Origin: Pontibacter ummariensis
Lineage (GTDB): Bacteria; Bacteroidota; Bacteroidia; Cytophagales; Hymenobacteraceae
Reading direction: 5' to 3'
Assembly (NCBI RefSeq): GCF_900188175.1
Contig: NZ_FZOQ01000039.1
Span: forward strand, 1 to 34,321
DNA: 34,321 nt
Part shown: in pieces, positions 7,733-15,591 of the stretch
Layout: every line of letters begins with the position of its first letter
Position numbering within the stretch: the stretch's first letter is position 1
Program-made: the position numbers and the translations under genes
Notes under the pieces: model-generated
The model's input: the letters and a program-made list of their open reading frames with translations, nothing else
Told to the model about the DNA's origin: nothing
The model's database searches: none

Positions 7733-8795
7733 ATGCTTTCCTCCATTAGTACAGCACCTATTTTCACACTTATCGACATTGTTAAGCACGGGAATACCGA
7801 TATTCTTACATTATTGAACCTTAGTGAGACGGACTTTTTTCATGTTCCCTTTGAGGAGATTCTAAATTCTTCTAATGATGTATCTTTCGGCGTCAACCAA
7901 ATACGGGAGAGGTACAATAAGCCTATAGCGTGTATTTTCAACCACTTTGTTGTCAAGCATTATGATAGCAATGACAAAGAGTACTATTTTATCGCCCATA
8001 CTAAAGATTTAAGCTTAATCTCACGAATGTTCAACAAACTCTGTAGCGAATTTGGAGGCGGAGCATATAACGAATATAAGTCTGTCTCTTTCTATAAGAA
8101 GGACAAAGTTTTGAAGCTTACTGCCGGAGTTGTAGAAGATGGAGATTTGCCTTTTTCCCATTTTTGGTTTCAGCATGAGATGGGTATCACGTATAAAATG
8201 TCTTATCTGCAGCATCCTTTCCAACAGCTGCAATTTATGATAAGGGTCAATCAGAGGATGCCTAACAGAGCTCCTCGAACCGATTCTATATTGAGTCTCT
8301 TAAATTTTGATATCAACAACATTTTGTCCGAACAGGAGAGCTATCGCCACATTGAAGTAAAGGACAGCGCAGTAGCTTTTGTGGATTATGTATGTTCCTT
8401 ACGCGAAAAGGAGTTCGGCCTGTTTGATGTTCTTGCAGTCAGAATATTTGGTAACACTAAGTCTTTTGACCAATCTGTTGACACATGTTTTTCTTAGTAG
8501 TTCCACTGATGAGCTACCTGTTAGAGCTGCTACTGATGCAGTTACCAAACTCATTCGTATCTATGGTGAGGATATGCAAGGGAGTACAGATCTAGATGTT
8601 CAGGATATCACAGCTATTGAGAATGGAGAATACTGGCTGGGCAAAACATGGCATTTAAATAAGGCGCATGGGCTTCAGGATTTTGACAACAGTGCAGAAC
8701 AGAATGCCTATTCGGTAACTGTATCAATGAATGCCGATGAAGGGTTTAACTTAAGCATTATAGGTTACAACAGACTTTTAAAAATGTTTTCTTAA
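7733..8795 (+). pseudogene. Unknown accessory protein gene split by a +1 frameshift
   Basis: Two adjacent open frames look like one gene. The first encodes 254 residues (7733-8497); the second continues in the next frame from about 8472 to a TAA at 8793-8795 and adds about 100 plausible residues. The switch falls at a TTTTT run near 8488-8492. Removing one T would give one protein of about 353 residues. I recognise no domain. The N-terminal part is mixed alpha/beta, with a Phe-Gly-Gly-Gly-Ala segment and many aromatic residues, and no signal peptide or membrane helix is visible. The gene is AT-rich compared with the tra genes and hsdM, and it converges on the DUF6169-like gene with only eight bases between the stops. 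An in-frame TAG at 7721 excludes an earlier start. The frameshift could be genuine decay, a sequencing error or slippage. Confidence 0.55.
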
Positions 8796-8803
8796 TCACT
8801 CTG

Positions 8804-9283
8804 TTAATTATACTTCTCCCTTACATCAGGCATGGATGCCTCTATTTCGTACCTAAAAGGATTATCATAACGAAACATAAACGACACCAGCAGCTCACCA
8901 AAGCTTAGGTCTATTTTCTGAATCTTTTCTCCAAGCTGAAACTTTAAGAACCACTGGTTGAACAGTCTGGCCCTTTGCTCTTCTCGCCTGTCATGCTGGT
9001 CGCACACGTACATCAGCATGTTTCTTTCGTCTTCCAGATAGTCGCAGATATGCTTTACTATAGTAACAGCTATGCGAGCATCCCTCTGCTTTTCCGTGCC
9101 TGCAGAAGTTGGCCGAAATCCGAACATAGCAACGTATGGGGCAAAGCCTTGCGCTTCTGAGAAATAAGAAGAGCCATCTGTGAAATAAATTTCATAGATG
9201 GCTCCTGTATCTGTTTTAAATTTAAAGCTATTTCGTAGATGCTGACTCTCGTACGGAACCAGGCCTAATGAATTGAATATCAT
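8804..9283 (-). CDS. DUF6169-family protein (unknown function)
   Basis: This 159-residue soluble protein has an N-terminal beta-rich part with Phe-Lys-Thr-Asp-Thr-Gly-x-x-Tyr-x-Ile-x-Phe and a later helix with Val-x-x-Thr-Ile/Val. Its most marked motif is Val-Cys-Asp-x-x-Asp-x-Arg-x-x-x-x-x-Arg-Leu-Phe-x-x-Trp-Phe in the central third. This Cys-Asp ... Arg ... Leu-Phe-x-x-Trp pattern is what I associate with the Bacteroidetes DUF6169 family, whose function is not known to me. Its start lies inside the upstream 54-residue gene (56-base overlap), so the two are probably translationally coupled and co-transcribed from the promoter at 9445-9476. A small accessory-region operon with a leader inverted repeat resembles a toxin-antitoxin or self-regulating accessory module, but this is inference. 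Confidence 0.6.
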   Translation of the reverse strand: MIFNSLGLVPYESQHLRNSFKFKTDTGAIYEIYFTDGSSYFSEAQGFAPYVAMFGFRPTSAGTEKQRDARIAVTIVKHICDYLEDERNMLMYVCDQHDRREEQRARLFNQWFLKFQLGEKIQKIDLSFGELLVSFMFRYDNPFRYEIEASMPDVREKYN

Positions 9284-9392
9284 CTAGCAGATGCTCTTTG
9301 TCAGTGTTTAAGAACTTATTGATGCGCTCCTTGTCATCCTTCATTCTCTGGGCAACTGCTTTCCAGTTTATTTTATTTGGAGTAGCTTTCAT
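9228..9392 (-). CDS. Small 54-residue charged protein upstream of and overlapping the DUF6169-like gene
   Basis: On the minus strand an ATG at 9392-9390 opens a 54-codon frame ending in TAG at 9230-9228. The product starts Met-Lys-Ala-Thr-Pro-Asn-Lys-Ile-Asn-Trp, is rich in Lys, Asp, Glu and Arg, and looks largely helical, with Lys-Glu-Arg-Ile-Asn-Lys-Phe-Leu in the middle. It has a purine-rich upstream stretch (AAAGGGTG) six bases before the ATG and sits correctly behind a strong promoter match. Its 3' end overlaps the start of the DUF6169-like gene. I recognise no family. A small charged protein encoded first and overlapping a second gene is the layout of many antitoxin-toxin pairs, but no DNA-binding motif can be named. 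Confidence 0.5.
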   Translation of the reverse strand: MKATPNKINWKAVAQRMKDDKERINKFLNTDKEHLLDDIQFIRPGSVRESASTK

Positions 9393-9399
9393 GTTTTCA

Positions 9400-9427
9400 C
9401 CCTTTCTAACCCTTCCCTTAGAAAGGG
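9400..9427. promoter_or_regulatory. 10-bp inverted repeat in the leader of the 54-residue / DUF6169 operon
   Basis: CCCTTTCTAA (9400-9409) and TTAGAAAGGG (9418-9427) are perfect inverted repeats with an eight-base spacer, between the expected transcription start (about 9438) and the ATG at 9392. It could be a repressor operator or an RNA hairpin in the 5' leader. Confidence 0.5.
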
Positions 9428-9444
9428 TCGGATCCTTGTGTTAT

Positions 9445-9476
9445 CAAATGTATTTACTATACACTTATTTAACAAA
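9445..9476 (-). promoter_or_regulatory. Bacteroidetes-type promoter for the 54-residue / DUF6169 operon
   Basis: Read on the minus strand: TTTG (9476-9473), a 20-base spacer to 9453, then TACATTTG (9452-9445), an exact match to the -7 TAnnTTTG consensus. The predicted leader is about 45 bases. Confidence 0.6.
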
Positions 9477-9580
9477 TAAAGTTTAGATGAACGTTCCACT
9501 GTACACCCTCTCTCCCTGAGCAGGAGACAACTAGAATTCTGGACCAGGTACATGTTTCTTAAGCAGACAGAACATAGAAA

Positions 9581-9823
9581 TTAATACGCCTGTGGTCTTT
9601 TATAAAAATCGCGCCTGTATTTAAGCGTACTCTTTAAATGCTCTAAATGCATTTTGAAAAGTATTCTCTCCATTATTTCAGAGTATAGCGCAGCGTGTTC
9701 CTCACGGTTGTATACCCAGAAGTTTTTTCGATGTAACCTTGATTCTTGTTTTGTCATTGCTCGGTATTCGAGCGCAGTTTTAACTACATTCCAGAAGTTT
9801 AATTGAAATTTAGTAGGCTGCAT
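9581..9823 (-). CDS. Small hypothetical protein
   Basis: This 80-residue open frame encodes a basic, helical, aromatic-rich peptide (Phe-Trp-Asn-Val-Val, Asn-Phe-Trp-Val-Tyr-Asn-Arg-Glu-Glu, Tyr-Arg-Arg-Asp-Phe-Tyr) with no signal peptide or membrane helix. I recognise no family. An AAGG stretch lies seven bases before the ATG, and codon use is not obviously abnormal, but no promoter match was found upstream. It lies in AT-rich accessory DNA where spurious frames are rarer than in GC-rich DNA, so it may be real. Confidence 0.35.
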   Translation of the reverse strand: MQPTKFQLNFWNVVKTALEYRAMTKQESRLHRKNFWVYNREEHAALYSEIMERILFKMHLEHLKSTLKYRRDFYKRPQAY

Positions 9824-10291
9824 AAGCTTGCCTTTAGTTGCTGAATTATATTCAATAGTAAATCAGGCGATAGGTCCACAGAGACTGAACACTGCTCAAA
9901 GATGTATCACCACCTGCCGTCCAAGCATGAGGTTGTAGCTTTCATACACCTATACGGGTGCAGTAAATGTGTCATCTAGTAGAGATCATCCCTTCACATG
10001 ACATGCAACGCCGTCTGCCGGATTTACCCTGCAGAAGCTTCCTTTGGTTTAGTAGCCTGTACTCCTTTCCAAGTCTGTTGTCCCTCTTTTTCATTGACAA
10101 ATACCACCTGCCTGCAAAACGGCTCTGCCAGCTGATAACCTCCTACAAAAGCCTTTTCTAAAGCGCAGGACACCTCCCTTTTAGTGGCATCTGTAGCCTC
10201 CAGAATATTTAAAAAAACCTATACTTTTCTTACTTCACATTGTCCAATTTTATGTACCTTGAACTCTGTTTAAACACGCGTACAAGACTAC
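9824..10291. other. Gene-poor stretch upstream of hsdM
   Basis: About 470 bases with no convincing gene. A short plus-strand frame near 9967-10161 has low-complexity Phe/Leu/Ser-rich content and no support. A TACCTTGA sequence at 10255-10262 is a near match to the -7 consensus and might serve hsdM, with the ATG 30 bases on, but it lacks a properly spaced -33 TTG. Confidence 0.4.
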
Positions 10292-11905
10292 ATGGCTAAG
10301 AAGAATACCCCAACCGCCGCCAAAGCGGATATAGATTTTGAAAACGAACTCTGGAATGCCGCCAACGAACTGCGCGGCGCGGTAGCTGAGAACCAGTACA
10401 AGGATTACGTGCTCTCGCTGCTGTTCTTAAAGCACCTATCAGAGCGATACGAGATACGCAAGCAGGAGATAGAACAGTCTTTTGCAGACCCTAAAAGCGA
10501 CTACTATAACATAGAACAGCACGAGCAGACCGAGGTGCTGGAAGACGAGCTGGAGTACCAGGTAAAGAACGTGTACCGCCTTCCCCGCGAGGCTACCTGG
10601 GCTTACCTGCGCGAGAACGCCGAGCAGGACGACATCAAGGTGAAGGTGGACCAGGCTTTTGTGCTCATCGACGAGATCCTGAGCAAGCGCAACCCCGACT
10701 ACAAGGGCGTGCTGGAGCCGATCTTCGTGAAGAGCCAGCTCTCCCCTACGCAGGTGGCCGGACTCATCAACCTGTTCTCCAAAGAGAAATTTTCCGAAAT
10801 CAACAACCCCGAGTCCGACATCTACGGCCGTGTGTATGAGTACTACATCGGCAAGTTTGCCATGGCCGAAGGCTCCGGCGCAGGGCAGTTCTTCACGCCG
10901 GGCTCGGTGGTGCGTCTGCTCGTGGAGATGCTCGAGCCGCTCAAGGGCCGCATTATGGACCTGGCCTGCGGCTCGGGTGGTATGTTTGTGCAGAGCCTTA
11001 AGTTTCTGCAGGCGCACGGCGGCGACAAAAACGACATTTCCATTTACGGGCAGGAGCGCTACGAAGGCACGCTGCGCCTCTGCAAAATGAACCTGCTGCT
11101 GCGCAACCTCTCCTTCGACGTGAAGCTGGGCGACTCGCTGCTGCAGGACCGCTTCCCCGACCTGAAGGCCGACTACGCCCTGATGAACCCGCCGTTCAAC
11201 ATCTCGAACTGGCACCCCGAGTTGCTGCCCGACAACGACCCGCGCCTCTTCGGGGCCAAAGATACCTTTACCACCCCGGGCAACGCCAACTACATGTGGT
11301 TCCAGACACTGTGGCACCACCTCTCGGAGCGCGGCACGGCAGGCGTGGTGATGGCCAACGGCGCCATGACCACCGGAAGCGCCGGCGAAAAGAACGTGCG
11401 CGAGCACATGATACAACAAGGCATAGTAGACTGCATTGTGCAGATGCCCGACAAGCTGTTCCTGACCACCGGCATACCGGCCTGTATCTTTATTCTAAGC
11501 AAGAACCGCGACGGCCGCGACGGCGAGCACCGCGAGCGCAAAAACGAGATCCTCTTTATTGATGCCCGCAAACTGGGTACCATGGCCAGCCGACGCCTGC
11601 GCGTGTTCGAAGATGCCGACGTGGCTCACATTGCCGACACCTACCATACCTGGCGCAATATCGGCGGCAGCTATTCTGACACCGAAGGCTTCTGCAAGGC
11701 CGCTACCTTAGCCGAAGTGGCCGCCAACAACTACGTGCTCTCGCCGGGCCGCTACGTGGGCTCCGAAGCCGAGGAAGACGACGGCGTTCCGTTTGAAGAG
11801 AAGATGAGGCTATTGACCACCGAATTGGCCGCTCAGTTTGAAGAAAGCGCCCTGCTGGAGAAGCGGATTCGGGAGAATCTGGAGGAGATTGGGTTATCTT
11901 TTTAA
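10292..11905 (+). CDS. hsdM: Type I restriction-modification system methyltransferase subunit HsdM
   Basis: This 537-residue protein is a full-length N6-adenine methyltransferase of the HsdM type. An N-terminal helical domain (about 15-150) begins with the usual Asp-Phe-Glu-x-x-Leu-Trp-x-Ala-Ala-Asn-Glu-Leu-Arg. The catalytic domain has Phe-Phe-Thr-Pro near residue 202, motif I Asp223-Leu-Ala-Cys-Gly-Ser-Gly-Gly for S-adenosylmethionine binding, and motif IV Asn299-Pro-Pro-Phe, the target-adenine pocket. The C-terminal helices would contact HsdS. HsdM and HsdS together methylate the recognition site, and HsdR adds restriction. The gene is GC-rich and heads the operon, but a NACHT gene separates it from hsdS by about 2.4 kb, which is unusual. 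The next start follows 56 bases after its stop, so co-transcription is likely. Confidence 0.95.
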   Translation: MAKKNTPTAAKADIDFENELWNAANELRGAVAENQYKDYVLSLLFLKHLSERYEIRKQEIEQSFADPKSDYYNIEQHEQTEVLEDELEYQVKNVYRLPREATWAYLRENAEQDDIKVKVDQAFVLIDEILSKRNPDYKGVLEPIFVKSQLSPTQVAGLINLFSKEKFSEINNPESDIYGRVYEYYIGKFAMAEGSGAGQFFTPGSVVRLLVEMLEPLKGRIMDLACGSGGMFVQSLKFLQAHGGDKNDISIYGQERYEGTLRLCKMNLLLRNLSFDVKLGDSLLQDRFPDLKADYALMNPPFNISNWHPELLPDNDPRLFGAKDTFTTPGNANYMWFQTLWHHLSERGTAGVVMANGAMTTGSAGEKNVREHMIQQGIVDCIVQMPDKLFLTTGIPACIFILSKNRDGRDGEHRERKNEILFIDARKLGTMASRRLRVFEDADVAHIADTYHTWRNIGGSYSDTEGFCKAATLAEVAANNYVLSPGRYVGSEAEEDDGVPFEEKMRLLTTELAAQFEESALLEKRIRENLEEIGLSF

Positions 11906-11961
11906 TCTTTATTGGAAAGCAAAACTATAAAATAATTAATGCACTACTAACTAACCCTAAA

Positions 11962-14331
11962 ATGACCAAGCTTACTATACCTGAATTAAAAAATAAAATA
12001 AAATCTAAAAGTGAAAAAGAGCTAAGAGAACTTTTAATAATCTTATTTGAAGAGTTAGGTTTTAAAGAAGTTACACATAGCCACGGACCTACAGAATTTG
12101 GTAAAGACATAGTTTTTTATGATGTAGATAAGTTAGGTAATGAAAAATGGACAGCTTGTGTTGTCAAAGCTGATAACGTGAATCAGTCTAATTATAATGA
12201 AATTGTAAGGCAAGTAAATGAATGTTTTAAGAGGCCTTATAACAGTCATTCAAAGGGGAGAGTTAGAATAGATGAAGTATATGTTCTTACAAGCGGAATA
12301 TACAAATCGAATACTAGGGAATTAATTGCAGAAGAAATAGAAGTTAAGACTAAAAATGTTGTCTATAAAGATTTAGGAGATATTGTTAAGTATATAGATG
12401 ATAATAATATTAGCCGTTATCTAGTTGAAGAAAAAGATGTTTATCTGACAAAATATCATGAACATGTTCAAGATGTGTTAAACTCAGATAATAGTATAAA
12501 GATACTAGAAGCTGATTTTGATTTGAATATAAATTCTCTAGAGAAGTTTCAAATTAAATTAAGAACGAGGGAAAAAACACTAAAAGAAGAGGCAAGTAAG
12601 TATATTGGTGCTACAGCTAATGTCGTAAATCTTGAAATTGTACCAGATGTAGATAAAATACTATCATCAAATAGAGCTGCCTTGATTCAAGGAATTGCAA
12701 CTTCGGGCAAAACTACAATATTAAAGCAAATTGGTATTTCGCAGCTAAAAAGAGACAATTCAGCAAACGTATTTTATGTTGAATTGTCCAAGCTCTACAC
12801 GAAAACTAAAATCTATTCTATACTTGAATATATACAGGAAGATTATCAAAAAGTAACTGGTAGTAGCAGTTTTAATATTAATACTGATAATAAAACACTT
12901 ATACTTTTAGATGGATTAGATGAGGTAGTTGCTGATGAAAATAAGATTGAGCTCTTAGCTCAAATTGTTGAAATCAAAAGAACTTTAAATGCTCAAGTAA
13001 TTCTTACTTCGAGAGATATTGAGTTTATAGATAGTAATACCACATTAAAAAAGATATTTGAAACTCATGAATTACTGCCTCTCAACAACAATGAAATGAT
13101 TGAGCTTGGTAGGAAAATGCTGAATGATGATGATCAAACTAGAGATTTTACTTCTTTACTTAAAAGAAGTGAAATTGTAAACTCTTTCCCCAAGACTCCA
13201 TTAGCTACGATCATATTAGTAATTCTATTTAAGGAGAAGAAATTAGATAAACGGGAATTACCTAAGAATATCTATGAACTGTATTCTAAATTCTTAGATT
13301 TATTCTTAAATAAATGGGATAAAACAAAAGGTATATCCGAACAATTCACGATCAAGCAAAAGGAATTTGTATTAAATAAAATAGCTGAACATTTACATAA
13401 AAAAGGTTGGGTTTCAATATCGTTCGATGATCTATTTGAGTTCCTTAGAGAACTTAGCTTAACAAAACCAATTGAGGGTTTAGATGACCCAGAAGAATTT
13501 TTAACAAAAATATGCCAACGTTCACATATCCTAATCAAGAATGATAGCGATAAAACCTTTAGATTTTTCCATCTAACTATTCAAGAGTTTTTAGCTGCTG
13601 GTTCATTTAGAAAGAAAGACGAAAAAGTCTTATTTGAAAATTTTTATGACAATTGGTGGTTAAACCCAAACATCTTTTATGCTGGAGCAACACCGGACGA
13701 TTCCGATATTTTAGACAAAATCGCAAATCTAGAATTATATCCTGCTGACCTTGGAAGTAAAATGCATTATGTAATGCATACATCAAAGGTATTACAGGCA
13801 GCTCACTTACTTGATAGAAGTAAGCGAAGAAAAGTACTTTGGGCAATGCTGAAAATGTTTGACGAGATGAATTTAGAGCTCATTCAAGCATTTGTAGATA
13901 TTGATGAACCTAAGTTAAAGCTAAAGGAAAGGACAATATTAGATCGAATTTTGTGGGCTAGAAACTTCTTTATGGAATTCTTCGCTTCTAGTCAATTCGA
14001 TATGGAATTGAAAGAAATTTGGCAAGAAGTTATTCACAATAAAACAAATTTAAGCGACATAACTCAATATTGTTTATCCTATTGCATAGCAGTAAACAAT
14101 AAGGAAGCAAAGTACTTAACTGAATTTGTTTTGTCCTCCGAAGAGTTAAATGTTAGGTGGTTTAAAGTAGTTGATGTTGATGTAAATGTTAAACGCTTGG
14201 AAGTGCAAAATGAAAAGTTAATGCTAAAAGTGAGGAAGAAATCTAGTAAACATAGAAAGTATATACAGGATCAATTTAAAGAGAGTCTAAGAAAGCACTA
14301 CACTAGTATAACTGGATTAAAGAAAAAATAA
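11962..14331 (+). CDS. Restriction-endonuclease-like / NACHT NTPase fusion inserted in the hsd operon
   Basis: This 789-residue protein combines two recognisable parts. Residues about 15-130 resemble the Mrr-like PD-(D/E)xK nuclease fold: a helix ending Glu-Glu-Leu-Gly-Phe, then Thr-Glu-Phe-Gly-Lys-Asp49-Ile-Val, then a strand with Cys-Val67-Val-Lys69. Asp49 and Lys69 fit the catalytic positions, but the usual Glu/Gln two residues before the Lys is Val67. Residues about 235-560 are a NACHT NTPase: Walker A Gly244-x-x-x-x-Gly-Lys250-Thr-Thr, Walker B Leu-Ile-Leu-Leu-Asp317-Gly-Leu-Asp-Glu-Val, and the winged-helix ending Phe-Phe-His537-Leu-Thr-Ile-Gln-Glu-Phe-Leu-Ala-Ala. The C-terminal 240 residues are a helical region of unknown type, perhaps the sensor. 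Bacterial NACHT proteins are known anti-phage sensors. The gene is much more AT-rich than hsdM and hsdR, suggesting separate acquisition. Confidence 0.85.
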   Translation: MTKLTIPELKNKIKSKSEKELRELLIILFEELGFKEVTHSHGPTEFGKDIVFYDVDKLGNEKWTACVVKADNVNQSNYNEIVRQVNECFKRPYNSHSKGRVRIDEVYVLTSGIYKSNTRELIAEEIEVKTKNVVYKDLGDIVKYIDDNNISRYLVEEKDVYLTKYHEHVQDVLNSDNSIKILEADFDLNINSLEKFQIKLRTREKTLKEEASKYIGATANVVNLEIVPDVDKILSSNRAALIQGIATSGKTTILKQIGISQLKRDNSANVFYVELSKLYTKTKIYSILEYIQEDYQKVTGSSSFNINTDNKTLILLDGLDEVVADENKIELLAQIVEIKRTLNAQVILTSRDIEFIDSNTTLKKIFETHELLPLNNNEMIELGRKMLNDDDQTRDFTSLLKRSEIVNSFPKTPLATIILVILFKEKKLDKRELPKNIYELYSKFLDLFLNKWDKTKGISEQFTIKQKEFVLNKIAEHLHKKGWVSISFDDLFEFLRELSLTKPIEGLDDPEEFLTKICQRSHILIKNDSDKTFRFFHLTIQEFLAAGSFRKKDEKVLFENFYDNWWLNPNIFYAGATPDDSDILDKIANLELYPADLGSKMHYVMHTSKVLQAAHLLDRSKRRKVLWAMLKMFDEMNLELIQAFVDIDEPKLKLKERTILDRILWARNFFMEFFASSQFDMELKEIWQEVIHNKTNLSDITQYCLSYCIAVNNKEAKYLTEFVLSSEELNVRWFKVVDVDVNVKRLEVQNEKLMLKVRKKSSKHRKYIQDQFKESLRKHYTSITGLKKK

Positions 14332-14367
14332 CATCAATAATTTTAGTTGTAGTACACTTAAATTAAA

Positions 14368-15591
14368 ATGAAAAACTGGAAAACGTACAGCCTTAGTGAA
14401 GTTGTAGATAAAGGAAGAGGTGTATCCTATGGTATAGTTCAGCCAGGTACTTTTGTGAATGATGGTGTACCTATTATCAAGGTCAATAACCTTACTGATA
14501 GAAAACTTTCATACTCAGATGTTCAGAAAGTTAAACTAGAAGTTGAAGCCAAGTACCAAAGAACTAAACTCAGAGGAAATGAAATACTAATCTCTCTAGT
14601 TGGAAGTTTAGGTCACGTTGCCAAGGTTAACGTAGAAATGATTGGCTGGAATGTGGCAAGAGCAGTAGGTGTACTTCCAGTTGCAGAATCATTTGATAAG
14701 GAATGGATTTATTGGTTCCTAAAATCTCCGCAGGCCCAAAACTTTGTACATAGTCAAGCCACAACGTCTGTTCAAGCAACTCTAAATTTAAAAGAGCTAC
14801 AGGAACTGCAAATTGCTTATCCAGATGAAGCATACAGAAAGAAAGCTACCGAAATTTTATCTGCGCTGGATGACAAAATAGAGCTGAACCGCCGCATGAA
14901 CCAAACGCTGGAGCAAATGGCGCAAACGCTCTTCCGGCAGTATTTCGTGGATGGTATTGATGAAGAGAATCAAGAGCCAATCAGCCTACTAAAGTTTGCT
15001 AATCTGATAGGTGGAGGTACACCAAAGACTTCTGTAAAAGAGTACTGGGATGGAAATATACTTTGGGTGTCTGCTAAAGATGTTACTCCGAATGATGGGA
15101 CTTTTATAGTTGAGACAGAAAAGAAAATTACAGAACTGGGCTTAAGTAAAAGTAGTGCAAAGCTGATTCCTCAATTCTCAACTGTAATCACAGCAAGAGG
15201 AACGGTAGGTAAAATTTGTATAGCCACATCTGAAATGACGATCAGCCAATCAAACTACGCCTTAAAAGCTAAAGGTGAAAGTGCTGACTTCGTGCTCTTT
15301 CAAATCATTCAACATCAAATAGAAGAACTACAAAGAAATAGTTACGGAACCGTTTTCGATACAATCACAACCAACACGTTGCGTGACATTAAAATTACTA
15401 TTCCGGCTCAAGATATAGTTTTAGCACTTGAAGAAAAACTCAAGCTGCTATACATGAAAATACTCTCCAACTTAAAGGAGAATATCATCTTATCAAAAAC
15501 AAGAGATTCCCTTCTTCCCAAACTAATGTCGGGAGAAATTGATGTAATGCAAATCAAACCGGAAGAGCTGCATGAGCCAGTACTTAGCTGA
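14368..15591 (+). CDS. hsdS: Type I restriction-modification specificity subunit HsdS
   Basis: This 407-residue protein has the two-target-recognition-domain layout: TRD1 about 1-155, a central conserved helical region about 160-205 (Leu-Asp-Asp-Lys-Ile-Glu-Leu-Asn-Arg-Arg-Met-Asn, then Gln-Thr-Leu-Phe-Arg-Gln-Tyr-Phe), TRD2 about 205-350, and a C-terminal conserved helix ending Leu-Leu-Pro-Lys-Leu-Met-Ser-Gly-Glu. Each TRD reads one half of a bipartite DNA site. The target sequence cannot be predicted from the protein alone. The TRD-coding DNA is AT-rich while the central conserved helix is GC-richer, like hsdM and hsdR, which suggests exchange of recognition domains. The gene starts 36 bases after the NACHT gene and overlaps the start of hsdR by 20 bases, so the HsdS and HsdR reading frames are translationally linked. 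Confidence 0.93.
   Translation: MKNWKTYSLSEVVDKGRGVSYGIVQPGTFVNDGVPIIKVNNLTDRKLSYSDVQKVKLEVEAKYQRTKLRGNEILISLVGSLGHVAKVNVEMIGWNVARAVGVLPVAESFDKEWIYWFLKSPQAQNFVHSQATTSVQATLNLKELQELQIAYPDEAYRKKATEILSALDDKIELNRRMNQTLEQMAQTLFRQYFVDGIDEENQEPISLLKFANLIGGGTPKTSVKEYWDGNILWVSAKDVTPNDGTFIVETEKKITELGLSKSSAKLIPQFSTVITARGTVGKICIATSEMTISQSNYALKAKGESADFVLFQIIQHQIEELQRNSYGTVFDTITTNTLRDIKITIPAQDIVLALEEKLKLLYMKILSNLKENIILSKTRDSLLPKLMSGEIDVMQIKPEELHEPVLS

Noticed and set aside
9298..9486. 62-residue hydrophobic plus-strand frame
   Set aside because: It is opposite the better supported 54-residue gene, its leader repeat and its promoter.
9967..10161. 64-residue plus-strand frame upstream of hsdM
   Set aside because: Phe/Leu/Ser-rich low-complexity product, no promoter or start signal, no similarity recognised.
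10255..10262. Possible hsdM promoter (TACCTTGA)
   Set aside because: One mismatch in the key TTTG and no TTG at 19-21 bases upstream; kept only as a remark.
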